Assembly (NCBI RefSeq): GCF_027530345.1
Contig: NZ_JAPZQK010000003.1
Span: 124,001-188,000, forward strand
Reading direction: 5' to 3'
From: Silanimonas sp.
Lineage (GTDB): Bacteria > Pseudomonadota > Gammaproteobacteria > Xanthomonadales > Xanthomonadaceae
Length of the DNA stretch: 64,000 bases
In this document: piece after piece, positions 9,772 to 21,671 of the stretch
Layout: the number at the start of each line of letters is the position of its first letter
Numbering within the stretch: position 1 is the first letter of the stretch
Made by a program: the position numbers and the translations under genes
Notes under the pieces: generated by a model
Database searches by the model: none
The model's input: the letters and a program-made list of their open reading frames with translations, nothing else
What the model was told of the DNA's origin: nothing

Positions 9772-10473
9772 GTGAAACCCGCGCTGCGTCGCGCGTTGCT
9801 GTGGGTCGTCGCGCTGGGGCTTTGCCTCGCGTTCGTGCGCGCCGGGCTCTGGCAGTCCGGCCGCGCGGCGGAGAAGGAGGCGCTGCTCGGCGACAGTGCG
9901 CGCGTGCTCGCCGAGCGCCAGCCGAAACCCTTGGCCGACGCCTTGGCCGCCATGCCCGCGTGGGTCGCCGTCGAGGGGGCCTTCGAGGCGATCCCCGCAC
10001 TGCGGCTCGACAACCAGCGCCGCGGGCCGCAGGTCGGCGTGCAGGTGTACCGCGCCTTCCGGCTCGACGATGGCCCGCGTCTCTGGGTGGACATCGGTTG
10101 GCGCCCGCTGCCGGCCGACCGCCGCGTGCCCGACGAAGCCCCGATGCCTGCCGCCCCGATGCGTCTCGAGGGTCTGCTGGTGCCGCCGCCCTCGGCGGGG
10201 CTGGCGCTCGGCCCCGCGGCCTCGGTGCTCCCCGACGGCGGCCGGCTGGCACTCCGACTCGAACCCGCGGTGCTGCGCGAGGCCGGCGAGGCGCTCGATG
10301 GCGCCGTGCTGCGCCTGGATCCCGCCACGGCGCTCGGCCACGAACGCGACCTCGACCTGCTGGCGAATACCCTGTCGCCTGACAAGCACCGTGGCTACGC
10401 GCTGCAGTGGTTCGGCTTCGCCGCCGGCCTGTTGCTGCTTTCCCTCTTTCTCCAGTTCCGACGCCGTCCATGA
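9772..10473 (+). CDS. SURF1-family oxidase assembly protein
   Basis: The protein (233 residues) has membrane helices at both ends (about 7-22 and 210-227) and a periplasmic domain between them. This is the SURF1/Shy1 layout of factors that help haem a insertion into subunit I. Recognisable features are GLWQSGRAAEKEALL after the first helix, the middle LDNQRRGPQVGVQVYRAFRLDDG, and the closing HRGYALQWFGFAAGLLLL. Translation begins with GTG. The stop overlaps the ATG of the next gene (ATGA). Confidence 0.85.
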   Translation: MKPALRRALLWVVALGLCLAFVRAGLWQSGRAAEKEALLGDSARVLAERQPKPLADALAAMPAWVAVEGAFEAIPALRLDNQRRGPQVGVQVYRAFRLDDGPRLWVDIGWRPLPADRRVPDEAPMPAAPMRLEGLLVPPPSAGLALGPAASVLPDGGRLALRLEPAVLREAGEALDGAVLRLDPATALGHERDLDLLANTLSPDKHRGYALQWFGFAAGLLLLSLFLQFRRRP

Positions 10474-11027
10474 CCACTCTCCTGCGTTCCCGTACGACCC
10501 TGCTGCTGGTCGTCGCGCTGTTCTTCACCTCGTTCGGCATCGCGCTGTACCTGATCTATTCGGGCTGGCGCCCGACCGCGACGCGCAACGCCGGCGAGCT
10601 GCTCGCCACGCCCATCGAACTCGGAACGCTCGGCCTCACCCGCGCGGATGGCAGCACGTATCCGGAGTGGGAGGCTGACAAGCGCCTGTGGCGCGTCGTG
10701 GTGCTGCCGCCGGACGGCTGCGGCGAGCCCTGCCTGAAGCTCAGCGACTCCCTGTATCGCGTCTGGATCTCGGAAGGCCGCCACGCCGACCGCGTGCAGG
10801 TGCTGTGGTTCGGCGAGGTGCCGGCGCAGGCCCCGGAATACCGGGCCTTCCTGCCGATGGCGGCCTCGCCGGCGCTCCGTGCCAAACTGCCCGCCTCCCA
10901 CGTGGACGGCAGCCTCGCGGTGTACCTGATCGATCCCAACGGCTTCCTCGTGATGCGGTATGCGCCCGGCTTCGACCCGACCGGCCTGCGCAAGGACCTC
11001 GCGCGCCTGCTCAAGGTGACCGAATGA
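10470..11027 (+). CDS. Sco-like membrane-anchored thioredoxin-fold protein
   Basis: This 185-residue protein has one N-terminal membrane helix (about 11-31) and a periplasmic domain with a C-x3-C pair in DGCGEPCLKL. That pair is at the position expected for the copper-binding CxxxC of Sco1/SenC proteins. The end (VYLIDPNGFLVMRYAPGFDPTGLRKDLARLL) also fits the thioredoxin-like fold. Sco proteins deliver copper to CuA. Sequence match is loose, and in many genomes this position is labelled only as a transmembrane protein. Both ends overlap neighbours by ATGA, so it is firmly inside the operon. Confidence 0.7.
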   Translation: MTTLLRSRTTLLLVVALFFTSFGIALYLIYSGWRPTATRNAGELLATPIELGTLGLTRADGSTYPEWEADKRLWRVVVLPPDGCGEPCLKLSDSLYRVWISEGRHADRVQVLWFGEVPAQAPEYRAFLPMAASPALRAKLPASHVDGSLAVYLIDPNGFLVMRYAPGFDPTGLRKDLARLLKVTE

Positions 11028-12154
11028 TCCCCGTGCGGCACTTCCATCGCATCGCCTGGGTGGCGGTGATCCTCGCTTTCGGCGTGATCTTCCTCGGCGG
11101 CTTCACGCGCCTGAACAACGCCGGCCTGAGCTGCCCCGATTGGCCGACCTGCTACGGCAAGGTGACGTGGCCCACGACGGAAGCGGACATCGCCCACGCC
11201 AACGCCAACTTCGAGCGTGCCGTCGAGGTCAGCAAGGCGGTGTGGGAACAGGTGCATCGCCACATGGCGGCGACGCTGGGGACGCTGGTGTTGGTGCTCG
11301 CGCTGCTGGCCGTGCGCCGCAAGCCGCAGGGTGTTGCCACCGTCGGCATCGGCGCGGCGCTGGTGGTGGCGGCGATCTTCGCCTACATCAAGGTGGACCA
11401 CGTGCTCGCGCTCGGCCTCGCCGCAGCGGGCCAGGCGGTGTGGCTGTCCGGCATCGTGCGCTGGGCCGATGGCGTGACGCGCCTTTCGGTGGGCCTGCTG
11501 ATGCTCGTCACCTTCCAGGCCCTGCTCGGCATGTGGACGGTGGTGTGGCTGGTGAAGCCGGTCATCGTGATGAGCCACCTGATGGGCGGCCTCGCGACCT
11601 TCTCCCTGCTCACCGTGCTGGCGTGGTGGACCACGCCGAACGCGATGCGCGTGCACGTCGATGCGCCGCGCTTGCGCACACTGATGTGGATCGGCCTCGT
11701 CTTGCTCGCCATCCAGATCGCGTTGGGCGGCTGGGTGGCGTCGAATTACGCGGCGCTGGCCTGCGGCCTCGATTTCCCGAAGTGCAAGGGCGCGTGGTGG
11801 CCCTCGACCGACTTCGCCGAGGGCTTCGTACTCTGGCGCGGCATCGGCGTGGATTACGAAGGCGGCGTGCTCGACGCCTCGGCGCGTGCGGCCATCCAGA
11901 TCGCGCACCGCATCGGGGCTGCGGTGGTGACGGCGTACTTCCTCTTCCTCGGCTTCCGCCTCGCGTTCGCACCGGGCTTCCGCACTTCCGGCATCACCTT
12001 GCTGGTGTTGCTGTGCGCGCAGGTCGCGCTGGGCATCGCCAACGTGGTGATGGGTCTGCCGCTGTACGTGGCGACCGCGCACCTGCTGGTGGCCGTGCTG
12101 ATGCTGTTCACCGTCGTCACCCTGCTGGCGCGACTGCGCTCTCCCGAGGCCTGA
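11024..12154 (+). CDS. ctaA: Haem A synthase (CtaA/Cox15)
   Basis: The enzyme oxidises the C8 methyl of haem O to a formyl group, giving haem A for the aa3 oxidase. The 376-residue protein has about eight helices in two similar halves. The haem-ligand and conserved histidines appear in [34 protein letters not shown] and TAHLLVA, and the [17 protein letters not shown] loop is characteristic. Its ATG overlaps the upstream stop. Confidence 0.95.
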   Translation: MIPVRHFHRIAWVAVILAFGVIFLGGFTRLNNAGLSCPDWPTCYGKVTWPTTEADIAHANANFERAVEVSKAVWEQVHRHMAATLGTLVLVLALLAVRRKPQGVATVGIGAALVVAAIFAYIKVDHVLALGLAAAGQAVWLSGIVRWADGVTRLSVGLLMLVTFQALLGMWTVVWLVKPVIVMSHLMGGLATFSLLTVLAWWTTPNAMRVHVDAPRLRTLMWIGLVLLAIQIALGGWVASNYAALACGLDFPKCKGAWWPSTDFAEGFVLWRGIGVDYEGGVLDASARAAIQIAHRIGAAVVTAYFLFLGFRLAFAPGFRTSGITLLVLLCAQVALGIANVVMGLPLYVATAHLLVAVLMLFTVVTLLARLRSPEA

Positions 12155-12158
12155 GCCG

Positions 12159-13118
12159 ATGGCCAACCTCGCCAGCCAGTACTGGGAACTCACCAAGCCG
12201 CGCGTCGTGGCGCTGATCGTCTTCACCGCGGTGATCGGCATGTTCCTCGCCACGCCCGAGCTGCCGGGCTGGCGCGCGCTGGTGTTGGGCTCGCTCGGCA
12301 TCTGGCTGGCCGCGGCCTCCGCGGCGGCGATCAACCACCTGCTCGACCAGCGCATCGACGCGGTGATGGCGCGCACCCAGCACCGGCCGCTGCCGACCGG
12401 CTCGCTGACCGCCGCCCAGGTGCTGGGCTTTGCCATCGGGCTCGGCGCGCTGTCGATGCTGATCCTCGCGTTGTGGGTGAACCCGCTCACCGCGGCCCTG
12501 ACCTTCGCCTCGCTGATCGGCTACGCGATCATCTACACCGGCTACCTCAAGCGCGCGACGCCTCAGAACATCGTCATCGGCGGGCTCGCCGGTGCGGCGC
12601 CGCCGCTGCTCGGCTGGGCTGCGGTGAAGGGCTGGCCGGAAGGCGCGGGCTTCGCCGCGCTGTTCGACGCGCCGCACGACTACCACCATGCCCTGCTGCT
12701 GGTGCTGATCATCTTCGTCTGGACGCCGCCGCATTTCTGGGCGCTGGCGATCTTCCGCAAGGACGACTACGCGAAGGCGATGATCCCGATGCTGCCGGTG
12801 ACGCATGGCGTGGTGTACACGCGCTGGCAGATCCTGTTCTACACGCTGCTGCTGATCGCGGTGACGGTGCTGCCTTTCGCCAGCGGCATGAGCGGGCTGT
12901 TCTACCTCGGCGGTGCATTGGTGCTGGGCGGCGTGTTCCTCTACTACGCCGTGCGCCTGTTCAACCCGCCGGACCCGATGTACCCGATGCGGGTGTTCAA
13001 CTACTCGATCATCTACCTGATGGTCCTGTTCGCCTTCCTGCTGGTCGACCATTACCTCGTCGACGAGGCGCCTGCCGTCGACGCGACGCCGGGCCTGAGC
13101 TTCGAGCGGGTGGGCTGA
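12159..13118 (+). CDS. ctaB: Protohaem IX farnesyltransferase (haem O synthase)
   Basis: The enzyme transfers a farnesyl group to haem B to make haem O, the substrate of the gene before it. It has 319 residues with nine hydrophobic helices. The UbiA-family signature is clear: the first Asp-rich loop [20 protein letters not shown] and a second polar loop, [20 protein letters not shown]. It begins 5 bases after ctaA and closes the respiratory block. Confidence 0.97.
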   Translation: MANLASQYWELTKPRVVALIVFTAVIGMFLATPELPGWRALVLGSLGIWLAAASAAAINHLLDQRIDAVMARTQHRPLPTGSLTAAQVLGFAIGLGALSMLILALWVNPLTAALTFASLIGYAIIYTGYLKRATPQNIVIGGLAGAAPPLLGWAAVKGWPEGAGFAALFDAPHDYHHALLLVLIIFVWTPPHFWALAIFRKDDYAKAMIPMLPVTHGVVYTRWQILFYTLLLIAVTVLPFASGMSGLFYLGGALVLGGVFLYYAVRLFNPPDPMYPMRVFNYSIIYLMVLFAFLLVDHYLVDEAPAVDATPGLSFERVG

Positions 13119-13188
13119 GGGGCTTGCGCCCCGCGTGGATCGGCACCAGTTCCCTCCCATCGGCCGACGGCCATCGCGGGGGACGACC

Positions 13189-14079
13189 ATGTGGAAAAGC
13201 AACCATCGTGTGTGGCGATGTGTCGGCCTCGTCTCCGGCTTGCTGCTGTCGCTATCGACGGTCGCCGCCGTTCCAGCGCCTTCAGCTGTGCGTGAGGCCG
13301 CGGCGCTGGTCGCGGCCGGCGCGTCGCAGGAGCGCATCGTCGTGCTTGGCGAACTGCACGGCACCCACGAAGCGCCCGCGCTGGCCGGCGAGTTGGTGGG
13401 CCTGCGTTGGCGACAAGCCCACGGAGCGCCCGGCGAGGGCGTGACCCTGGCGCTGGAAATCCACGCGACCGAGCAGTCGCGCATCGACGCCTTCCTCGAC
13501 TCGTCCGGGGACGCCGCCGCGCGCGACGCGCTGATTTCGGGCCCGTACTGGGCCGTGGAACCCGAGCGAAGCGATGGCCGTCGCAGCGTCGCCATGCTCA
13601 CGCTTCTCAAGTCGGTGCGGGAACGACGGTCCGCCGGCGAAGACCTCCGCGTCCTTGCCTTCGATCCCGGCAGCGGCGGTGGCGACGCCAACGTGCGGAA
13701 CCCGCGGATGGCCGCGGTATTGCGCGAGGCCTTCGCGCGCGACCCGGAGCGTCGCTTCGTGGTGCTGGTGGGCAACTACCACGCACGGCGCGCACCACCG
13801 ACTCGTGTGGGCGGCCTCCTGCCCGGGCAGTCGCCGCCCGTGCCGACCATGGCCCACCTGGCGGACGTGCCGATGTTTGTCGTCAACGTGATGGCGGCGC
13901 GCGGCGAGCACTGGGCCTGCCGCGACGGTTCTTGCCAGCCTTGGCCGCTGGAGGACCGAGGAGCGATCCCGGGGCCGCGGTTCCATCGGAGCCCGCGGGA
14001 TCCCGCGGGTCGGGATGCCCAACTCGTGTTACCCGAATACAGCGCGGCGCGGCCGGTCGACGTGGGGCGCCAGCGCTAG
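13189..14079 (+). CDS. ChaN-like secreted protein (Tiki/haem-binding uptake superfamily)
   Basis: The 296-residue protein has a hydrophobic leader (about 9-27) with a likely cleavage after VAAVPA. It then carries the hallmark GELHGTHEAPA and a later LVGNYHARR, the Glu-His and His motifs shared by ChaN, erythromycin-esterase-like and TraB/Tiki proteins. ChaN homologues bind haem or iron in the envelope, so a link to the haem genes upstream is possible but unproven. The start is the ATG at 13189 with GGGGGA upstream. An in-frame ATG at 13135 would put residues before the signal peptide. Confidence 0.6.
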   Translation: MWKSNHRVWRCVGLVSGLLLSLSTVAAVPAPSAVREAAALVAAGASQERIVVLGELHGTHEAPALAGELVGLRWRQAHGAPGEGVTLALEIHATEQSRIDAFLDSSGDAAARDALISGPYWAVEPERSDGRRSVAMLTLLKSVRERRSAGEDLRVLAFDPGSGGGDANVRNPRMAAVLREAFARDPERRFVVLVGNYHARRAPPTRVGGLLPGQSPPVPTMAHLADVPMFVVNVMAARGEHWACRDGSCQPWPLEDRGAIPGPRFHRSPRDPAGRDAQLVLPEYSAARPVDVGRQR

Positions 14080-14082
14080 ACT
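14077..14082 (+). promoter_or_regulatory. Candidate -10 box (TAGACT) for glpD
   Basis: TAGACT lies 41 bases before the glpD ATG and inside the last codons of the preceding gene. The same hexamer occurs just before other start codons in the window. No clear -35 was identified. Confidence 0.35.
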
Positions 14083-14122
14083 GGCGGCGGACCACGAGGT
14101 CTGTCGCCACGAGGGAGCGTGC

Positions 14123-15735
14123 ATGCAGCTGCGCCGCAGCAACCTCGGGAAGCTCGCCGCACGCCGCTTCGACGTGCTGGTGGTCGGCGGCGGCATCAAC
14201 GGCGCCGTGGCCGCCGCGGCGCTCTCGGGCAAGGGCGCGACGGTGGCCCTCATCGACCAGCGCGATTTCGCGGGCTTCACCAGCCAGCATTCGAGCAATC
14301 TTGCTTGGGGCGGCATCAAGTACCTGGAGAGTCGCGAGTTCGGGCTGGTGCGCGACCTCTGCAAGAGCCGCAATCGCCTGCTCGACGCCTATCCCTCGCG
14401 GGTGCTGCCCATCCGCTTCTTCTCGACGCTCGATCGCGGCTTCCGCTTTCCGCCGCGTCTGGTCTGGGCTGGTGCCTGGCTGTACTGGCTGTTCGGCGAC
14501 GCCCGCACCGCGCCGCCGCGATGGCTGTCGAAAGCCACGATCGAGCGCGAAGAGCCGGTCGTCGGCACGGCGCGCTACGCAGGCGGGCTTGAATACTCCG
14601 ACGCCTACCTGCACGACAACGACGCCCGCTTCGTCTTCCAGTTCGTCCGCTCGGCGATGGACCGGGGCTGCATCGCGGCCAACTACGTTGAATCACTGGG
14701 CGCACGCCGGACCGACGGCGAGTGGGTGACGCAGGCGCGTGACGTGATGTCCGGCGCGGAGTTCGAGATCCGCTCGACCGTGCTGGTGAACGCCGCCGGG
14801 CCCTTCGTCGATGCGCACAACGGTCTGACCGGCGAGCGCACGTCGCACCGCCACGTGTTCTCCAAGGGCATCCACCTCGTCGTGCCGAGGATCACCTCGA
14901 GCCGGCGCATCCTGACCTTCTTCGCCGACGACGGCCGTCTGTTCTTCGCCATCCCGATGGGGCTGCGCACCTGCGTTGGCACCACCGACACGCGGGTGGA
15001 CTCGCCGCACGCCGCCGTGACTGATGAAGATCGGCAATTCGTGCTGGACAACATCAACAAGCGGCTGAACCTCAAGACGCCCCTGACGCGCGACGACATC
15101 ATTGCCGAGCGCTGCGGCGTGCGGCCGCTGGTGGTGAAGACGGACGGCGTGGCCGCCGACGGTGACGATTGGCTGCAGATGTCACGCCGGCACCAGATCG
15201 ACGTGAATCCGGCTTCGGCGCACCTGAGCGTGTTCGGCGGCAAGCTCACCGACTGCATCAACGTCGGCGATGAGATCGCGGAGCACGTCGCGGCGATGGG
15301 CGTGGCCTTGCCGCATGCCGACTACCGCTGGTACGGCGAGCCACACTCCAGCGTGCGCGAGGAGTACCTGCACCAGGCGCGCCTGATGGACCTCGACAGC
15401 TACACCTCACCGACCTCCATCGAACGCCTGAGCAGCCGACTGTGGCGGCGCTACGACCAGCAGGCCTTCGAACTGCTGGCCGACATCCGTGAGGATCCTC
15501 GGCAGGCCGAGGTGTTGATCGAGGGCACCGATTACCTGCGCTGCGAGATCCGCCTTGCCAAGCAGCAGGAGATGATCACCAAGTTGGAGGACTTCCTGCG
15601 CCGGCGCTCGAAGATCGCCCTCGTCGTACGTCGCGAGGACATTCGCGCCGCGAAGGGCCTCATGGACGCTTGCGAGATCCTGTTCGGGCCGGACGCGCAG
15701 GCCAAGTTCGACGAGTACTTCCAGGAGCACCCCTG

Positions 15736-15736
<1 letters not shown>
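14123..15736 (+). CDS. glpD: Aerobic glycerol-3-phosphate dehydrogenase
   Basis: This FAD enzyme (537 residues) oxidises glycerol-3-phosphate to dihydroxyacetone phosphate at the inner face of the membrane and passes electrons to quinone. The dinucleotide-binding motif [15 protein letters not shown] is at residues 19-33, followed by [20 protein letters not shown], the substrate/FAD loop typical of GlpD. The C-terminal helical domain (about 400-537) is present. The last base of its stop is the first base of glpK (TGATG), so the two are co-translated. Confidence 0.93.
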
Positions 15737-17241
<1,505 letters not shown>

Positions 17242-17247
17242 AGCCGC

Positions 17248-19200
17248 TTACTCCGCCAAGAGATGCCGCTGCCAGAACATCACGGTGGCGGCGTTGAACC
17301 AGTCCGCGTTGCTCTTCTTCGCGAAGCCGTGGCCCTCGTCCTTGAACACGAGGTACCAGACGTCGCGGCCGTTGCCGCGAACGGCCTTCACGATCTGGTC
17401 GGCCTCGGAGAGTGGCACGCGCGGGTCGTTGGCGCCTTGGGCGACGAACAGTGGCGAGGTGATCTTCGCGGCGTTGTTGAGCGGCGCGATCTCCTGCATG
17501 AAGGCGCGCATTGCGGGGTCGCGCTCGTCGCCGTATTCCACGCGCCGCAGATCGCGGCGGTAGCTTTCGGTCGCCTCGAGGAAGGTGACGAAGTTGGAGA
17601 TGCCCACCACGTTCACGCCGGCGGCGATGCGGTCGGCGTAGTCGACCATTGAGGCCAAAACCATGTAGCCGCCGTAGCTGCCGCCGAAGACGCCGACGCG
17701 TTCTGCGTCGAGCTCGGGCTGCGTCGCCACCCAGTCAAGCAGGGCGCCGATGTCCTTCACCGAGTCCTTGCGCTTGAAGCCGTTGTCGAGCTGCAGGTAG
17801 GACTTCCCGTAACCCGACGAGCCACGCACGTTGGGGACGAGCACGGCGATGCCGAGCTCGTTGACGAGGTACTGGATGCTCGGGCTGAAGGTCGGGAAGG
17901 CCTGCGCCTCCGGGCCGCCGTGGATCTGGATCACCACCGGGAGCTTCTCGCCCGCAGGCACGTTAGCGGGGCGGTAGTAGAAGGCCGGCACGCTCAGGCC
18001 GTCGAAGCTCTCGTAGCGGATCAGGCTTGGCGCGACGAAGCGCGAGGTGTCGAGGCCGCCGACCTCGCTCTGCGTCCAGCGGGTGAGGGACTTCGCGGCA
18101 ATGTCGATCACGTGCACGTCGCTGGGCGAGGTCGCCGTGTTCAGCGTCAGCGCGACGCGGGTGCCGTCAGGCGAGAACGCGATGCCGCCGATCACGCCGA
18201 CCGGCAGCTCGGGTAGGGCGACTTCACGATGGTCGGGCAGGGTGCGCAGGTGCAGCTTGCCGATGCCGTCCTCGTTGGTGGCGAACACCAGGTGCTTGCC
18301 GTCGTCGGCGATGTCGAAGCCGGTGACGTCCCAAGGGATGTTTTCGCTCAGCATCACGGGCTTCGCCATGCCCGGCGCGTGGTAACGCAGGGTGCGGAAC
18401 TCGGTGCCCTCGTCGCTGGTGTAGTAGGCGCCCTTGCCGTCCGGGGCGTAGCGGAAGGGGCCGAACGCCGCCTTGCCGCCATCGACGGGGAACATCGTGA
18501 GCTTGCCGGTGGCGAGGTCGAGCTCGCCGGGATAGCTCTCGTTGATCGACACGGTCCGCGTCACGAGCAGCTTGCGGCCATCGCGCGAGAAGTCGGTGGC
18601 GAACCACGTGCCGCCTTCCTGCAGCACCACGCGCGCCGGGGCATCGCCGGTCTTCACCCAGATGTCGCTGTCGCGGCCGTTGCGCATGGTGCTGGTGAAG
18701 GCCACCTGCGTGCCGTCGTGCGACCACAGCGGCGACTCGTTGCGCGAACGCTGCCCGTCGGTGATGCGCGTGGCCTCACGCGTGGCGAGGTCGTAGCGGT
18801 AGAGCTGCCAGAACTCCGAACCGCCCTCGTCCTTGCCGAACACGAAGCCGCCGCGGGCCGGCTGCGCCTGCACGGCGACGGTGGGTTCGCGGTAGAACGT
18901 GAGCTGCTCGCGCATGCCCAGCGGCTGGCGCACGACATGCACCTGGTTGGTCTCGCCGAAGCGCGTGGTGACGAGGATCGCGTCGTTGCCCGACCAGCCG
19001 GCGAAGTTGGCGCCGCGCGTGTTCTGGTAGCGGTTGAGCTGCTCGAGCAGTTCGGCCGACGGCGCGGGGATGTTCTCGCTGATGCGGTTGCCCACTTCCT
19101 CGCGCTGTACCGCCGGCGTGGCCGGTGGGGTGAGGGCAAAGGCGGGGAGGGCGGTGACGAACGCAAGGCCGAGGGCCAGCGGAACAGCGCGAAGGCGCAT
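17248..19200 (-). CDS. Secreted S9 prolyl-oligopeptidase family peptidase
   Basis: The 650-residue protein carries a signal peptide (1-22, ending ALPAFA), a beta-propeller (about 50-390) and an alpha/beta-hydrolase domain. The catalytic triad can be read directly: Ser508 in GGSYGGYM, Asp592 in GANDPRVP and His624 in DEGHGFAKK. RGSSGYGKSYLQLDNG is also typical of the family. Such enzymes cleave short peptides, often dipeptidyl or acyl-peptide substrates, in the periplasm. The precise specificity cannot be read from sequence. Confidence 0.92.
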   Translation of the reverse strand: MRLRAVPLALGLAFVTALPAFALTPPATPAVQREEVGNRISENIPAPSAELLEQLNRYQNTRGANFAGWSGNDAILVTTRFGETNQVHVVRQPLGMREQLTFYREPTVAVQAQPARGGFVFGKDEGGSEFWQLYRYDLATREATRITDGQRSRNESPLWSHDGTQVAFTSTMRNGRDSDIWVKTGDAPARVVLQEGGTWFATDFSRDGRKLLVTRTVSINESYPGELDLATGKLTMFPVDGGKAAFGPFRYAPDGKGAYYTSDEGTEFRTLRYHAPGMAKPVMLSENIPWDVTGFDIADDGKHLVFATNEDGIGKLHLRTLPDHREVALPELPVGVIGGIAFSPDGTRVALTLNTATSPSDVHVIDIAAKSLTRWTQSEVGGLDTSRFVAPSLIRYESFDGLSVPAFYYRPANVPAGEKLPVVIQIHGGPEAQAFPTFSPSIQYLVNELGIAVLVPNVRGSSGYGKSYLQLDNGFKRKDSVKDIGALLDWVATQPELDAERVGVFGGSYGGYMVLASMVDYADRIAAGVNVVGISNFVTFLEATESYRRDLRRVEYGDERDPAMRAFMQEIAPLNNAAKITSPLFVAQGANDPRVPLSEADQIVKAVRGNGRDVWYLVFKDEGHGFAKKSNADWFNAATVMFWQRHLLAE

Positions 19201-19233
19201 GGGCGATTCCAGTGCGATGACGGGCCCCGCAGA

Positions 19234-20331
19234 CTAGCAGGGGCGGGGCGAGTCGGACGCGACGGCGGCGTCGGCTCGGAACAGCGCGTCCTGTGGCGAC
19301 GGGGCGGCGTCGTCGAAGTGCGCGAGGCCCACGCCCACGAGCCGAAAGCGCGTGCGCGGCGGCAGGTCGACGCGGTCGCGCAGCGCCAACGCCACTTCGG
19401 CCAGCGACTGCGCGCTGGTGGGCATGGCCTCGGGGCTGAGGCTGCGGGTGAGGGTCTGGAAGTCCGAGGTCTTCAGCTTGAGCTGCACGGTGCGGGCGCG
19501 GCGCGGTTCGCGCTGGGCCAGCGCCCAGACGCGCTCAGCCAGCCGCGTGATCGTGGGGCCGAGCTCGTCGAGGAAGTGGTCTTCGCTGAAGGTGTCCTCG
19601 GACGAGATGGACTGGCGCACGCGCGAAGGCACCACCGGTTCGTCGTCGATGCCGCGGGCGAGCTCGGCGAGCTTCAGGCCCCAGCGTCCGAACTTGTGCA
19701 CCAGCAGGGGCGTGGGCACGGCGCGGAGTTCGCCCACGGTGTGGATGGCCAGTGCGGCGAGCTTCTCGGCCATCACCTGGCCGACGCCGGGCAGCCGAGC
19801 GGCGGGCAGCGGCGTGAGGAAGGACAGCACGCGCTCGGGGCGCACGACGAACAGGCCGTCGGGCTTGCGATGGTCGGAGGCGATCTTGGCGACGAACTTG
19901 TTCGGGGCGATTCCGGCCGAAGCCGTGAGCGACAGCTCCTCGCGGATGCTGGCGCGGATGGCCTGCGCCACCTCGGTGGCGGTCGCGAGGCCCTGTTTGT
20001 TGCAGCTGACGTCGAGGTAGGCCTCGTCGAGCGACAGGGGTTCGATCAGGTCGGTGTGGCGCTCGAGGATTTCGCGCACGTGTTTCGACACCGCCTTGTA
20101 GCAGGCGAAATCCGGTGGCACGAAGACGGCCTGCGGGCACAGCCGCTCGGCGCGGATGGCGGGCATCGCCGAGCGCACGCCGAACTTGCGGGCTTCGTAG
20201 CTGGCGGCGCAGACGACCGAGCGTGCGCCCTTCCAGGCCACGACCACCGGCTTGCCGCGCAGGGCGGGATTGTCGCGCTGCTCCACCGAGGCATAGAACG
20301 CATCCATGTCGATGTGCACGATCTTCCGCAT
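19234..20331 (-). CDS. dinB: DNA polymerase IV (Y-family)
   Basis: This error-prone translesion polymerase has 365 residues. The catalytic acidic motifs are HIDMDAFYASVEQ at the N-terminus and PLSLDEAYLDVS near residue 105. The helix-hairpin-helix LPGVGQVMAEKLAALAIHTVGEL and the C-terminal little-finger domain follow. The last 30 residues are poorly conserved and lack an obvious beta-clamp motif. No LexA box was recognised upstream by eye. Confidence 0.95.
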   Translation of the reverse strand: MRKIVHIDMDAFYASVEQRDNPALRGKPVVVAWKGARSVVCAASYEARKFGVRSAMPAIRAERLCPQAVFVPPDFACYKAVSKHVREILERHTDLIEPLSLDEAYLDVSCNKQGLATATEVAQAIRASIREELSLTASAGIAPNKFVAKIASDHRKPDGLFVVRPERVLSFLTPLPAARLPGVGQVMAEKLAALAIHTVGELRAVPTPLLVHKFGRWGLKLAELARGIDDEPVVPSRVRQSISSEDTFSEDHFLDELGPTITRLAERVWALAQREPRRARTVQLKLKTSDFQTLTRSLSPEAMPTSAQSLAEVALALRDRVDLPPRTRFRLVGVGLAHFDDAAPSPQDALFRADAAVASDSPRPC

Positions 20332-20389
20332 GGCGGCGAGGATACCGGGGCGTCACGCCGGCGACACGCGGGCGGGGCAGTCTGGCGGG

Positions 20390-21637
20390 ATGAATGCCAC
20401 CCTCCGATCCTTGTCCGCCGCGTTCGCGCTTATGCTCGCGGCCATGCCCGCCTTCGCCACGCCGCCGCTGCTCGTGATCGCCCATCGCGGCGCCTCCGGC
20501 GAGCGCCCCGAGCACACGCTCGAGGCGTACCGGCTCGCGATCGCGCAGGGCGCCGATTTCATCGAACCCGACCTCGTGCCCACCCGCGACGGCGTGCTGG
20601 TGGCCCGCCACGAGAACGCGCTCTCCGGCAGCACCGATGTCGCGGATCGGCCCGAGTTCGCCGACCGGAAAGCACGCAAGAAGATCGACGGCGTGTGGAT
20701 CGAGGACTGGTTCGCCGAGGATTTCACGCTGGTCGAGATCCGCCAGCTGCGGGCTCGCGAGACGCGGCCGGACGTGCGCGCGGCGAACACCGCCTACGAC
20801 GGGCGCTTCGGCATTCCCACCCTCGAGGAGGTGGTGGCGCTGGCCAAGGCCGAAGGCGAGCGCCTCGGCCGCCCGATCGGGATCTACCCGGAAACCAAGC
20901 ACCCCACCTTTTTCCTGCACGAAGGCCGGCACCTCGACGGCACGCCCATCGCGATGGACACCAGCGCGATGCTGGTCGATGCACTGGTGGCGCTGGCATT
21001 CACCGACCCGGCGCGGGTGTTCATCCAGAGCTTCGAGATCGACAACTTGCGCCGGCTGCGGCACACGCTGATGCCGAGGGCCGGTGTCGAGTTGCCGCTG
21101 GTGTTCCTGATCGGTGACACCTCTGGCCAAAGCGATCCGACGACGACCAACTTCGGCCAGCCCTACGACCTCGTGTGGTTCGCCGCGAAGGGCGACGACC
21201 TCGCGGCGCGCTACGGCGCGCTGGCGGCGACGGTGCCGGGCTTCGGTGCCGCCACGCATTACGGCGAGCTGGTGACGCCGGCCGCGCTGTCCGCCCTGCG
21301 CGGCGACGTCGATGGCCTCGGGCCGTGGATCGCCAGCCTCGTGCAGGCGAGTCCGGCGCCCGCCGGTGCGGCCGATCCTCGGCCGCGACTGGGTGCCTCG
21401 ATGGCGCCGTGGTTGGCCGAAGCGCGCCGGCTCGGCTTCGCCGTGCATGCCTACACCGTGCGGGCGGAGCCGCCGTACCGTTTCGTCGATGCCGATGGCG
21501 TCGAGCAGGCGCCGGAAGCGCTGGTCCGCCAGCTGGCCGCGGCGGGGGTTACCGGGGTGTTCGCCGACCAACCTGGCTTGGCCGCCGGCGTTCGCGATGC
21601 CCTCAGGCACGAGGACGCCGCGCGAACGCCGCGCTGA
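20390..21637 (+). CDS. glpQ: Periplasmic glycerophosphodiester phosphodiesterase
   Basis: The enzyme hydrolyses deacylated phospholipids (glycerophosphodiesters) to glycerol-3-phosphate and an alcohol, feeding glpD. It has 415 residues with a signal peptide (1-24, AMPAFA). The GDPD motifs are plain: IAHRGASGERPEHTLEAY with the HR catalytic pair, then FIEPDLVPTRDGVLVARHE with the metal-binding Glu and Asp and the second His. Length and the insertion after the first motif match GlpQ rather than the short cytoplasmic UgpQ. The ATG at 20390 overlaps GGGATGAATG. Confidence 0.92.
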   Translation: MNATLRSLSAAFALMLAAMPAFATPPLLVIAHRGASGERPEHTLEAYRLAIAQGADFIEPDLVPTRDGVLVARHENALSGSTDVADRPEFADRKARKKIDGVWIEDWFAEDFTLVEIRQLRARETRPDVRAANTAYDGRFGIPTLEEVVALAKAEGERLGRPIGIYPETKHPTFFLHEGRHLDGTPIAMDTSAMLVDALVALAFTDPARVFIQSFEIDNLRRLRHTLMPRAGVELPLVFLIGDTSGQSDPTTTNFGQPYDLVWFAAKGDDLAARYGALAATVPGFGAATHYGELVTPAALSALRGDVDGLGPWIASLVQASPAPAGAADPRPRLGASMAPWLAEARRLGFAVHAYTVRAEPPYRFVDADGVEQAPEALVRQLAAAGVTGVFADQPGLAAGVRDALRHEDAARTPR

Positions 21638-21659
21638 CGCCCGCCGCGGGCCACCCCGC

Positions 21660-21665
21660 TATGCT
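21660..21665 (+). promoter_or_regulatory. Candidate -10 box (TATGCT) giving a leaderless transcript
   Basis: TATGCT ends 6 bases before the ATG of the glycosylase gene, so transcription would begin at or next to the start codon. No Shine-Dalgarno sequence is present. Confidence 0.35.
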
Positions 21666-21671
21666 CGCGGC

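Noticed and set aside
20431-20440. Promoter-like TTATGCT inside the start of the glpQ gene
   Set aside because: It resembles the leaderless -10 motif, but it falls within the signal peptide coding region (L-M-L-A-A-M), and the following ATG would remove most of the signal peptide.
18229-21117. Plus-strand frame of 962 codons across the peptidase and dinB genes
   Set aside because: It is antisense to two clearly recognised genes and carries no motif.
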